A stretch of DNA of 64,000 nucleotides from Hypericum androsaemum (Eukaryota > Streptophyta > Magnoliopsida > Malpighiales > Hypericaceae), in contig OZ023196.1 in assembly GCA_963995505.1 (NCBI GenBank), positions 11,653,106 to 11,717,105 of the forward strand. The letters are read 5' to 3'. A program made the position numbers and the translations under genes. Numbering within the stretch: position 1 is the stretch's first letter; each line of letters begins with the position of its first letter. A model generated the notes under the pieces. That model did not search any database and was not told the DNA's origin. It saw only the letters and a list, made by a program, of their open reading frames with translations. Below are positions 36,406 to 47,376 of the stretch, one piece after another.

Positions 36406-36904
36406 TTTTAGCCATTGAGGCGGTTCACTTTAATTTAAATTTTCTAATTTTTAGATAATTAACAAAATAAATTTAAAGTTTCAAATGTATGTTGTCAATG
36501 TTTTGCCCAATAACATATAATACCATATATACTATAGATGTAAAAGTTAGAAAATTAATGAAATCTGAGATTTGTGACGACAAAAATTTAAGAGATTTTT
36601 TGCAAGCTTACATGTATAATGGTTAAGACCGTTTAAATGGAACAATTGGAATTGAGTTGTGGGGTAAAAAAATGCTCCGTGGGTTTTTGGTATAAAAATA
36701 ACGGTCCGGTGGGAGCGGTTTTTGGTTAAAAACAAAACTCCCCCGGTGAAGCGGTTTTTGGTTAAAAACAAAACGCTCCCGGGGGAGCGGTTTGTGGTAA
36801 AAAAAAAATACTCCCGGGGTTGTTTTTTGGTTAAAAAGAAAACGCTCCCCCGAGAGCGGTTTTTGGTTAAAAACAAAACGCTCCCGGGGGAGCAATTTTT
36901 GGGA
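36406..36904. repeat. Extra partial copy of the right inverted end
   Basis: TTTTTTTAGCCATTGAGGCGG, then TAATTAACAAAATAAATT, TTTTGCCCAATAAC, CAAAAATTTAAGAGATTT and a block of hairpin units (36668-36904) repeat, in direct orientation, the order found at 37445-38000. The right end of the element thus carries about 0.5 kb of duplicated end sequence that the left end lacks. Confidence 0.8.
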
Positions 36905-38112
36905 GCGATTACGTAAATAACTCTGGTAAAAATATAATTTTGAGGGTAAAATTGTAAGCTTACCTTGCTAATTTTTTGGCCGGCTTTTTCCGGCTTCAAA
37001 ATGCTCTGGACCGGTTTTTGGCCGGTTTGATGGAATTTTTGGTATAAAAGTTTTTTGGTTAAAAACAAAATGCTCCCGGGGGAGCAGTTTGTGGAAAAAA
37101 AAATGCTCTCGAGCAGTTTTTGGTTTAAAAAAATGCTCCCCCGGGAGCGGTTTTTGGTTTAAAAAAAATGCTCCCGGGGGAGCAGTTTTTGGTTTAAAAA
37201 AAATACTCCCCCGGGAGCAGTTTTTGGTTTAAAAAAAATGCTCCCGGGGGAGCGGTTTGTGGTAAAAAAATGCTCCTTTTGGTTAAAAAGAAAATGCCCC
37301 CTAGTGAGCGGTTTTTGATTAAAAAGAAAATGCTCCCCCGGGAGCGGTTTTTGATTAAAAAGAAAATGCTCTCCCGGGAGCAGTTTTTGGTTAAAAACAA
37401 AAAGCGGTAGCATTTTTTTAATAAGTTTTCGTTTTGTTGCTTTATTATTTTTTTAGCCATCGGTTCACTTCAATTTTAATTTTCTAGTTTTCTGATAATT
37501 AACAAAATAAATTAAAAGTTTCTATCGTACATTGTGGATGTTTTGCCAAGGTGGACTCGTTATGACAGATGTTAATTGCCCAATAACTTATACTACCATA
37601 TATATTATACATGTAAAAGTTAAAAAAATGGAATATGAGATTTATTACGACAAAAATTTAAGAGATTTATTGCAAGCTTACGTGTATAATGGTTAAGACA
37701 GAGGTCTGGTTTAAATGGGACAATTGGAACTAAATTGGTGGGATTTTTGGTATAAAAAAATTACTCCCGGAGGACCGGTTTGTGGTATTAAAAAATGTTC
37801 CGTGGGTTTTTGGTATAAAAATAACGGTCCGGCGGGATCGGTTTTTTGGTATAAAAGAAAACGCTCCCACGGGGGCGGTTTTGGTATAAAAAGAAAATGC
37901 TCCCACGGGAGCAGTTTTTGGTATAAAAAAACCACTCCCGCGGGAGCGATTTGTGGTATAAAATAAAATGCTCCAGGGGGAGTGGTTTTGGGTATAAAAA
38001 AAATGCTCCGGCTGGAGCGTTTTCCGGCTCAACCCCAGACAAGGAATACATCCCCTGACAACCCCATTCAGAGAATTGTCGGGGAAATAAACCCCCTTTT
38101 GGAAAATTTTCC
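36905..38112 (-). repeat. Right inverted end of the giant MULE
   Basis: Reverse complement of 22727-23885 in order: AAGCTTACCTTGC (36956), palindrome array 2' (37055-37420, about ten units of 39 bases, GCTCCCGGGGGAGC type), unique AT-rich segment (37420-37740), palindrome array 1' (37745-38030) and terminal DNA to 38112. The right array 2' is slightly longer than its left partner. Confidence 0.88.
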
Positions 38113-38121
38113 GGCGGCTGT

Positions 38122-38537
38122 AGGGTATTGATCGCTAAAGAGAGATCAATTGAAATTACAACATCCACTAACTCATTATTTTAAAATTAATTATCATTAG
38201 CTTATTATTTTAAAGTTTTAGATCAATATGAAGATTCTACCTTGTTATTAGAGCGGTTGATCTTGTTGACTATTATTTTTAGCATTACCTTATTTCATGA
38301 AATGTTGATGAAGTTAACGCCTGTGCAAATTTCAATTCAATGGACTTCAAAAAAGCGTATTCAGATTACCAAAATACTAATTTTTAACGAATTTAATATT
38401 TAGGTTGATAAAGAGATTCAAACTATAAAAAAACTACCTAAAAAGGCTACCGAGGTTGGGGTTCAATCGTAGTGGACCCTTTCCCTATTTGGTGCTTGTT
38501 TCTTGGTTTATTGTAAATCTAAAGTCGAAGATAAAAG
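38122..38537. other. Spacer, nothing recognised
   Basis: AT-rich DNA outside the giant element. No gene, repeat or RNA is seen. Confidence 0.55.
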
Positions 38538-39028
38538 TTTTGTGGATTTGGTGTTCACGTAGGACTACGACGGAAGAAGTCGTATGTTGACATCAAGATA
38601 TGATTTTTTTCGTCGCGGTGACTAAGATACGACTTTATAAGTCGTATTGGTCGATAAGGAAAGATATGATAAGGGGACGACCTAGGACTTGGACGAGCAG
38701 GGACTACATGGGGCGAGCAGCGGCCGAGGAGCGACGAGCGGTGACGACTGAGGAACGACGAGCGGCGGACAATCGGCGAGGAGAAGAAACAGGCGCAGCA
38801 GAGAGATCGTTTTTAGGTTGGAGGGATTTGGGGATTTTTGTGTGTACGACAATTAAGTCGTATCCTAGTCTTATAGAACCTTATCGACCAAGATACGACT
38901 GTTTTAGTGGTATCCTGAAAATGACTTAAAATGTCATATCTTGGTCACTACGATAGAAAAAGTCATATCATGATTGCAACGTACGACTTTTTCGGGCGTA
39001 GATTTACGTGGACACCAAATCCACAAAA
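38538..39028. mobile_element. 491-bp MITE with long inverted ends and GC-rich centre
   Basis: TTTTGTGGATTTGGTGT (38538) pairs with ACACCAAATCCACAAAA (39012-39028). The inverted match continues inward for about 140 bases through GTCGTA repeats (GACTAAGATACGACTT, TTGGTCGATAAGG). The centre (38670-38810) is GC-rich with GAGCGACGAGCGG repeats, unlike the ends, and could be captured DNA. No target duplication could be fixed, so the superfamily is open. Confidence 0.7.
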
Positions 39029-39341
39029 TATTGAAATAGAACACCACTTAAAAAAAATCCAATTGTAATACTTTACAGACAAAAAACCCGAAATGTACCC
39101 ATCTTCGACGGCGACCGTCGGGAATGTTCTTAGAAAGGCAGTAGCCTGTGTTCGATTTATCAGACCCTTTCTCGATAATACTTGAAAGCCTATGGATCAA
39201 CAAATGCGTTCCTTGGTGACGGTTGGCGGTAAAAGGTATCCCATCTCTAGCGACGGATTGAGATTTGATAAAATTTTGAAGCAAGCTTATGGAGTAGTTC
39301 TCAGAAAGAACTACAATTATTATAAAGTAGAGGGAGTTTCA
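39029..39341. other. Spacer with a possible gene remnant
   Basis: A minus-strand frame at 39284-39048 is open for 78 codons (SQSVARDGIPFTANRHQGTH) but I recognise no family and no partner exon. It is not called as a gene. Confidence 0.4.
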
Positions 39342-39936
39342 TGTTAAGTCAATGGACCCAACTCAATCACCAACAAGAGGAAGCAATCCACGAAATCACA
39401 AGAAGAACAAATGAAAGAACATACTAGAGAACAAGAATTTGTTCACCCAGTTCGACGAGAACGTCTACGTCCGGGGGCGTACCAAGCCAGGAAGATTTTC
39501 ACTAATCTCACTCAATGGAGCTCACTTGCTCTCTCTTTTCAATGAATGAGCCACCTACACTCTTGGAATGACAATAAATGAGATCTAGTTGGATATTTAT
39601 AGTGGCACCAACCCTAGGTGAGTAAATGTACAAGGAGGGGCAAACTTGTCCAAGAAAATTGACTTTTCCTGGCTGCCAGCTTGAGCCACGACCGTGGCCT
39701 GGGGGGGGGGGGGCATGACCGTGGCCCTCATCTTGATCTCGACTTCGACTCACAGAGATCCGCCACGACCGTGGCATTTATGGGCCACGACTGTGGCCCT
39801 CAGCGGAGCTGTCCTCTCGTTGCGCTTCGCCTCTTTCGTCTTCGCTTGACATTTATGTGCCATAACGAGTGCACTGGGGTTACGCCTCTCGCACCCAATC
39901 GAACACCACCACTCGACTCAAGCTCTATACCCAACA
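39342..39936. mobile_element. Probable solo LTR
   Basis: 595 bases that start TGTTAAGTC and end ACCCAACA. The flanks TTTCA and TTTTA are a possible 5-bp duplication with one change. The text resembles copia LTRs of this window in containing a CAGTTCGACGAGAACGTCTACG stretch. It also holds repeated GCCACGACCGTGGC palindromes, a 13-base G run (39701-39713) and no coding sequence. No partner LTR is in the window. Confidence 0.55.
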
Positions 39937-40712
39937 TTTTAAATTTCAATATTTAACTAAAAATTTTAAAATTAGTTGACAACATTTCAATATTTATAAA
40001 TAACATTACAATATTCACAATTAATAATGTGGTAATCTCGACAACAATTTCAAACAAAGTCTATCAATCCAAATTTTGTGCAAATTTTAACTACACTAAT
40101 ATGACATGGCAAGAGAGTCGTGTGAATGATAACAGATCACGATGTCAATCAACTCTTGTTGAAATGTTCATATCCAATTAAAAAATTGATCAATGAATTT
40201 TCAAAACTTAATAACAATGCAATGATCTCATCATATTCTGTCAAAACAAACACGAGATTAGCTCGCGATGAGTAGATAATTATGTACTTCAAACTTTTTT
40301 CTGGTATCCGACAATTTTAGGCGAATTTATGGCGAAACCAAACAATTTGGTATGTTGAGATTCTGAATAATCTGTCCTAAATTGAGAATTCGTTAAGTTT
40401 CATTGGCTATATTTTTTAGTGAATTTACGATATTCAATGTCGATTACAGTTGAACTCTATTTTAAAATAAATTACATAATTATGCCATATACAATTGTAA
40501 TAATTAAATTTAAAATCTATTGAATAAATTTAAATAGTTTATTATTTGAACCAACTCCTATCGATAATTTTAATAAATTTTCACCTGTATGATAAAGAAG
40601 TTACAAGAAGCATGTGATCTTGGAAAACTAAAGACAGGATGCCACGTTCTTTGCGTGAAAACTACACGAGAAATAATAATTTGATTTGATGCAAATGTTG
40701 TCTTCACATTTT
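39937..40712. other. AT-rich spacer, nothing recognised
   Basis: No gene, repeat with clear ends or RNA gene seen. Confidence 0.55.
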
Positions 40713-41065
40713 GGGTAAATTACCTCCTAGTCCCTGGTATTTGGTCATCCTCTCTCTCGAGTCCCTGTATTTTCAAAAATGATTTTACCGTCTCCCAACT
40801 TTGGTTTTAGAAACTCTCGGGTCCCTGGCTAACATTAGCACTCATTTTTTAATAGAAATGACCAAAATACCCTAAAAAAAAATTTATCATCTTCAAGAAT
40901 ATTTTGGTCATTTCCCTTGACAAAAACCCAAAAAAGGTGCTGACGTCAGGAAGGGACTCGAGAGTTTCTAAAACCAAAGTCGAGGAACGGTAAAATCATT
41001 TTTGAAAATGCAAGGACTCGAGAGAAAGGATGACCAAATACCTAGGACTAGGAGATAATTTACTT
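40713..41065. mobile_element. 353-bp MITE related to the MULE in the ZAR1 intron
   Basis: GGGTAAATTACCTCCTAGTC at the left pairs with the reverse complement of the right end, and about 140 bases on each side are inverted copies (ATTTTACCG, TTTTAGAAACTCTCGGGTCC). The terminal block is clearly related to that of 60528-61849. Flanking 9-mers do not match, so the target duplication is lost. Confidence 0.7.
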
Positions 41066-41783
41066 TTGTTTTTTGGCCTTTTGACTCACAAAGCTCGAAA
41101 ATGGCTTATACTTCCTAGTGAAGGGTGAGAAAGACGCGCATCCTACGTAATGAGAGGGATATCACCAGTAGACAAAGTAATATAAAATAAAATAAGTAAC
41201 ATTAACAGATAAATGGAGGACAATGTAAGATTAACGAGTTTCAAATTATTAATAAAACTTTAAAATTGGCGAGGAAATATAGGATTAAGTTTACGGTTGT
41301 TGCGGATTAAAGAAAAAAAATGGTTGGTACTAAATAGGTAATACAAAATTACAAGCACTTAAATTAACTAGTGAGTATATTGTTCTAGTTTAACTGAATT
41401 TTAAGTTTGATTCCTTAAAACAAAGTATAATTAGATTTGAGTGTCATTAATGGTCTAGGGTTCACAGAAATATATACCTCAATTTGTTTTTTATATATGT
41501 AGCTCTCAAGTTGTCCCAATCAGAATTTGATTATGAGTTGGAAACTCGTAGTATTTTTTTGTTTGCGAGTTAAATGAATTGTTTTGTTATATTTAAATTA
41601 TTTTTGTGAATTTTGGATTTTATTGACTTTGACATATTATTTAAATTGTTTTGTTTGTGAATTTTGGTGTTATTATAATATTGGAAAAAAATGCATATAA
41701 GTTTTGAACATTTGTCATAATTAGTCCCTAAGTTTTTAAAAATTAATTTTGTTAGTCTTCCGGATCAATTTGTATCTCAAATA
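41066..41783. other. AT-rich spacer, nothing recognised
   Basis: No supported feature. Confidence 0.5.
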
Positions 41784-42215
41784 ATGCACGAGATTACCAA
41801 CATACTCTCACTCATTTTAAAACTCTCAAATTACCCTAAAACTATTATTTTCGAGATGGCGGTCCGATTGGTGGTCTGATCGGTCAGACTACGAATCAGA
41901 ACCTTGGGTAGGTCAGAAAACCATGTACTTATGCTTACCTAATGAACCAGATGATTTCTGGTCAGAGCGAGCGGTTGGCTCAGATTTTTGACCCACAAAA
42001 TGCACGAGATTACCAACATACTCTCACTCATTTTAAAACTCTCAAATTACCCTAAAACTATTATTTTCGAGATGGCGGTCCGATTGGTGGTCTGATCGGT
42101 CAGACTACGAATCAGAACCTTGGGTAGGTCAGAAAACCATGTACTTATGCTTACCTAATGAACCAGATGATTTCTGGTCAGAGCGAGCGGTTGGCTCAGA
42201 TTTTTGACCCACAAA
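41784..42215. repeat. 216-bp identical tandem duplication
   Basis: The block from ATGCACGAGATTACCAAC to TTTTTGACCCACAAA occurs twice in succession with a 216-base period. I find no difference between the copies. It is non-coding. Confidence 0.9.
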
Positions 42216-44160
42216 ATTTCGGTTTTTTAGGTTGGGTTGGAATTCAGCTCGATTTTTGCCCAAAAAAAACCCTAAAATCAGTACCCGAGTCCTAAATCGC
42301 CAAACTTCACCTCCAGATGCTTAGACCCACCGACCCATCTTCTCGACCCTTGTTATTTTTAACCCTTTTATGAGCTCCATCCTCCCTCTTCTCATGTAAC
42401 CTTTTTCTTTTGGGCTCCATCCTCCCTCTTATTTTGATAACTAATAAATTAAGAAAAGATTAAGGAAGAGGGGAAGAGATGGAGGTAACTGAGAGGAATG
42501 AATGGAAAAGAAAAATAGAAGAGAAAAAAAAGAGGAAGAGAAGACTCACGCATGGGAAAAGAAAAAATTGGGAGAAGAAAGAGGAAGAAGAAAAGGCCGG
42601 AGAGAGTAAAAATTCAAAGATTGACACCATTATGGAGGAGTGAGAAAAGTAGGCTTAATAAAAGCCTAGAAACTTGGTGGACCCCTGAGAGTTTTTATGG
42701 GTAAGAGGGAAAATTAGACTCGCAGAAGCCTGGAAACTTCATACGGTATCCTATAACAAGTACAATAAAAAATTTGGTCCGACCGGTGGTTAGACCAATC
42801 AGACTGGTCGACTCATAAGACGGGAGAAATCTTGGGTCAATTTCCGGATTTTTTTGAAAGCTAAAACACAAAAATCTAATTCCAGATTTAAAAACCTCAC
42901 ACGTCACATTAAAATATTAAAAAAAAATTTAAGTTTACCCAATCTCACCGGATCTAACTCGATCGATTAATTCTAAACCCAAATGATAAACCTCCCTCTG
43001 AATTCCACTTGTTGGGTTTATTCTACATGTTCCATTTTCTTGTTAGTTCAATAAATTTACTATATTGATGCTCATTATGTTATTTTTTCGCATGAAAAAT
43101 CTCTTTTTATGGGTTCAGAAAGCTCTTCTTCCGTCCCTTCTCTATTGAGTAAGTGAAAATCTCTGTTTAAAAATTTACAAGGCTATTTTCCCGTCCTTTG
43201 CCTAATGAGTAAGTTAAAATCTCTTTTATTAATTGGTTTTTTTTGTCTTATCTTTGTTCCTAAACTCAAACGATTAGTTTTTTTAATGTGGTGGGTTGAT
43301 TTTTACCGCGGGGGTGTTTTTTTAAAGATAATTTTTTACAACTGCCAGGGTTCACTATTTCCATCAAGTCATGCTACGCTTGTGCAGTTAGGCCAAATGC
43401 CCATTTGCATTACCGTGAGGGTGTGATTAGTATGTTTTATCTTGATCTTAGAGTTATAAAGTGATGAAGGACTATTTTGGTAATCTCATGTGGCATTGTG
43501 AGATGAAACTTAATCTAATAGACTAATGAGTTCGATTTTTCAAAATTCAAGTACTATTTAACTATGGACTAGACATTTAGTACATTATGTCAAACCATAA
43601 GAACTTCTTTGTATTTTTCCATATAATATTTTATGGGTTAGTACTTAAAATTATTAGATATAATTCATTTGACTAGAAAAAATGACTCTTGTCCCAACAG
43701 AATAGTGCGTATAAATGAACTCACACATTTTTAGTGTAAAAATTTACTTCTTCGAAAAAATTCATTGGAACATGATTACCTAAAAAATAAGGTCAAGATC
43801 CAATCAACCTATACCTTATCCCGATCGTGCACGACATCCATATTGGCATTTATATGACTGGCTAACTTTGTGTAAACCTACGCAACCATACGCCATGTGG
43901 AGGGCGTGCCTATCACACCGACTAATTTTAATTTATTTTCTCTACCAAATTTTAATATTGTTAGAATACAATCCGATTAAACTAAAATAATATTTCATCG
44001 ATTGATGTGCACGCTCAAATAGTCAATGAATGCATCTCTTGTGCTTGTAATTTCTATCTTTTGAGAACAAATATACGAGATCGTCCCACCCGCGTCGTCT
44101 CAAAATAGGACCCGACAATGGTATCCCGAGAGCGGAGACAAATGAGCTTTGAGAGCTAAG
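42216..44160. other. Spacer upstream of the proteasome gene, no supported gene
   Basis: Purine-rich DNA at 42460-42620, two short direct repeats at 43085-43225 (AAATCTCT with TGAGTAAGT) and AT-rich DNA. Short open frames show no domain. Confidence 0.5.
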
Positions 44161-44259
44161 GGCCCACAACGCTTTCAAGACAGCCCAATTGAAAAAACTC
44201 GGCCCAAACCGCGGGTTTACTTGCCCGCAGCACAAGAAATCTGAATTTTACTTATAAAT
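44161..44259 (+). promoter_or_regulatory. Probable promoter of the proteasome beta-5 gene
   Basis: GGCCCA at 44161-44166 and 44201-44206 and AGCCCA at 44182-44187 resemble the site-II boxes common upstream of plant housekeeping genes, including proteasome and ribosomal genes. TATAAAT at 44253-44259 could be the TATA box, followed by a CT-rich leader (44271-44310). The start codon lies 206 bases further on, and no leader intron is certain. Confidence 0.5.
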
Positions 44260-44464
44260 CCAATTAATAGCTCCTCTTTCCATCAAATCTCTCTCTTCTC
44301 CAACTGCTCCTACTCTAGGGTTTTCGAGGTAATATGATCCTTCTTCTCCTTTCGATTCCCTTTCTTAATCCCCACGCAACCCAGGTCTCGAATTGTTTAA
44401 CTTGTTAGGGTTTTTTTCCTTACCCTAATTTAGGGTTTTTTTTGGTCGCTTGTTTTTTCAGAGA

Positions 44465-44595
44465 ATGAAGCTTGACACGAGCGGCCTCGAGAATACGTCG
44501 CAGCTGTTCCGGGCGGCCGGTGATCTGGGCGGGCTCGGGTTTTCCGATTCGCCGTCGTTTCAGCTCGCCGACGCCGCTGATGTGAGTGATTTTCT

Positions 44596-44629
<34 letters not shown>

Positions 44630-47376
44630 TTTTGTGGCTTCATCGATTTGTTGTTTCGATCGCGGTGGGTTTAATTCGTGTTCTAGAACTAGGGTTACCC
44701 TTTTGAGTTGGGTCTGTTTCCCTAGAGAAACTTGTAGAACAGGTTCCACTGTCTTCTCGTTTCGCGGGTTATGGTTTCGGGTAGTTTCTTTTGGGTTGCT
44801 CGTGTAAGCAATGCCGGGTCAGTTGAAGGTTAACCTTTGTTGTTGGACAAAGGGAACCCCCAGATGTCCCTTTTCCTGCGACGTGGTCCTATATGTAATA
44901 ATAGTGAACTTCTCTCGATTTGTTTGTCTTTCGGAGTTTGTCGATATTTGAATGGGCCTACTTCATTAGGCAGTGTTCACGGATTATGCTTTCTCTTTCA
45001 GTCGAGGAGAATTGTAATGTCCAGGAGCTGATTATGCGTGTGTTTTTGTTTGTTGTATCAGTTTGATGGGTTTGTGAAGGATGCTGTACAAATGGTCAAG
45101 CCTGCTAAGGGGACGACAACGCTAGCTTTCATCTTCAAGGAGGGTGTAATAGTGGCTGCTGATTCTCGAGCCAGCATGGGAGGCTATATTTGTATGTTTA
45201 TTGTTTTGCATATTGATGCTTTTTTTTGCATTCTAAGTAAATGTTGGTATTTTACAGCTTCCACCATTCCCATTACATTAATGAGTGTTATTATTGACAG
45301 CGTGTGGTGTTGATATATATTTTTTTCTTTTACAGCATCTCAGTCGGTGAAAAAGATCATTGAAATTAACCCTTACATGCTTGGTACCATGGCTGGAGGA
45401 GCTGCTGACTGTCAGTTCTGGCACAGAAATTTGGGTATTAAGGTAATTTGTTTGAATCATGTTTATACGGTTGGTCTATGCCTCTCGTTATTTTCCAGAA
45501 ATCATTTATAAATTGGAATTGATTGATGTTTGTGAGGATTTTCACAAGCTAAAAGTTGTTGCTGATGGCATGGGCTAATGCTGTGCCTTTTTTATGAGGC
45601 AAACTGTATAAGAAAAAATGTTTAGTGTTGCTACCATTAAAGAACTGTTGTTGATAGTGATAGTTTCAACTATGATGTTATTGTATTCCTGGATACTTGA
45701 TGAATTTTTGCAATTAGTAATCTCTTTGTGAATTTTAACGATTGGCTGTTTGAATTTTTGTTATTTGTATTGCTTATATGCAGATTCTTTCTGTTGAGAT
45801 ATTCTTTAATTGACTAAGTTGCACGTTTAGAAACAGAGCAATTAAATTGCCACTAGGAAAGCCTTGCTAGTTGCTTGATTAAAAATCTTGAAAAAAGATG
45901 TTTTATTATTATCATCTTAGCTTTAACAAAGACAAACTGGCGGACTTGACTGTTGCCTTTAAGTTGCATCCCTTTTTAGTGGGTATTGTATCCTGATGTT
46001 GTTGGTTATAGACTTATAGGTCGCAAGGCTGAGGGTTGTTTCTGTTCCCTTTTTTTGTGTAACTGTTTTTAAGTCTCGGAGACTAGACTTCGACAAGGAC
46101 TTTTGCATCTTGAAAGCTCAATAACTAGGAACCTAGACTCTGTTTTATAGACAATGATGCTGCATTCCGATAGGTGTAAATAGCTTGCTCATATTTTGTT
46201 TTATTTGATATTCAGTTACATCAGTTCATTCTACTCTGGCATGTGATATAATGATAAGCTCCATCTTCTGTAAGTACAGCATTGACCAACTGCTCAAAGT
46301 TGTCGAATGACAACTCGTAGTTCTAGCTTAAGGGAGTTGAGTTCTTCTATAAGTTAAATTGAAATTGAGGGTCTCATGCATTTTATTTGTTAGCCTAGTC
46401 CGCTCGTTATGTCTTGTCAGCTGTGAATTGAATATGCATTTTATTCCCTTTATCCTGATGATTATAAGTGTGACTAGCCTTCCAATGTCAAGCAGCAATA
46501 CATGGAGCTTCCGTAAAAGTCGGAAGGAGTATTGTAGTCCTGGAGTTCACATTGTTCTTCTGTTGTATTTTTGTCATATTCAATGGCTGATAAAAATCTT
46601 CTTTTGTTGCTAATTAGTGCCGGCTCCATGAACTGGCAAACAAGCGTAGAATTTCAGTTACCGGGGCATCAAAGCTTCTAGCAAACATATTGTACTCTTA
46701 CCGTGGAATGGGTCTGTCAGTTGGCACCATGATTGCTGGATGGGATGAAACGGTATTGAAACTTGACCCTTTTCTTCTGTTGTGTCTTTCTGAACGCCTC
46801 TGCCCTTAGCTTTTTTTCTCCTCTCTTTAATTCAGGGTCCAGGACTATATTATGTTGACAGTGAAGGTGGAAGGCTGAAAGGAAACAGATTCTCTGTAGG
46901 TTCTGGTTCTCCTTATGCTTATGGTGTTTTGGATAGTGGGTGAGTCCTCTTGTTTCTATAGTCTTCTTATGACGATTTCTGGATACCCTACTACATTGCT
47001 TCTTCATGTTTTCCATGCTGCGGTATAAGCTGAAACGTAAATGTTAATGTGATAAACTCTAGGTACCGCTATGATCTGTCGATTGAGGAGGCTGCAGAGC
47101 TGGCTAGAAGAGCGATATATCATGCAACATTCCGTGACGGAGCAAGTGGAGGTGTTGCTAGTGGTACGTTATTCTTCGCATCTTTGTGTAATCCGCGTTT
47201 CACGTACTTGACTGCAACAAATCTGATATCATTTGTTCTTGAAACCAGTTTACTATGTTGGTCCGACCGGTTGGAGGAAGATGTCGGGCGACGACGTTGG
47301 AGAACTCCACTACACATATAATCCGGTCACACCCAATACTGTAGAACACGAGATGGTCGAAGTGGCGGGCGCTTGA
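44465..47376 (+). CDS. PBE1: 20S proteasome catalytic subunit beta type-5
   Basis: This subunit carries the chymotrypsin-like activity of the 20S core particle. Seven exons join in phase to 822 bases (273 residues plus stop): 44465-44581, 45062-45191, 45336-45442, 46618-46752, 46836-46939, 47063-47163 and 47249-47376. The propeptide ([20 protein letters not shown]...) ends at MVKPAKG. Autocleavage before TTTLAF would expose the catalytic Thr1. Downstream are Asp17 and Lys33-type positions in [11 protein letters not shown] and the family signature [13 protein letters not shown], then [17 protein letters not shown] and SGGVASVYYVG. Length and exon order are typical of plant PBE genes, and no defect is seen in coding sequence. 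Intron 1 holds a 33-base C run. PBE1 against PBE2 cannot be told apart here. Confidence 0.97.
44597..44629. repeat. 33-base C run at the start of PBE intron 1
   Basis: Uninterrupted C begins 15 bases after the exon 1 end at 44581 and two bases after a TCTT pyrimidine stretch, so it is not part of the splice donor (GTGAGT, 44582-44587). Confidence 0.95.

Larger units (their letters stand above)
22727..38112. mobile_element. Giant 15.4-kb Mutator-like element with palindrome-array ends and cargo genes
   Basis: A perfect 9-bp direct repeat GGCGGCTGT flanks it (22718-22726 and 38113-38121). The ends GGGGAATTTTTT (left) and GGAAAATTTTCC (right, reverse-complemented) open inverted repeats of about 1.2 kb that share AAAAGGGGGTTTATTT, TGTCAGGGGATGTATT and TGTCTGGGGTTGAGCC in the same order. 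Inside, from left to right, are: plant-mobile-domain gene (+), small gene A (+), small gene A' (-), MULE transposase (-), a palindrome array, a tandem repeat, OB-fold gene B (-), OB-fold gene B' (+). Size, inverted ends and internal transposase fit a foldback-type MULE. The gene content is unusual. Confidence 0.9.

Noticed and set aside
37055..37420. Regular short repeats with even spacers that look like a CRISPR array
   Set aside because: The spacers are themselves repeats, the units are hairpins in a transposon end, and the genome is a plant's.
39048..39284. 78-residue minus-strand frame with SQSVARDGIPFTANRHQGTH
   Set aside because: It looks protein-like, but I cannot link it to any family or to further exons, so it is left as spacer.
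40704..41074. 9-bp target duplication for the MITE at 40713-41065
   Set aside because: The flanking 9-mers TCACATTTT and TTGTTTTTT agree at only about five positions, so no duplication is claimed.
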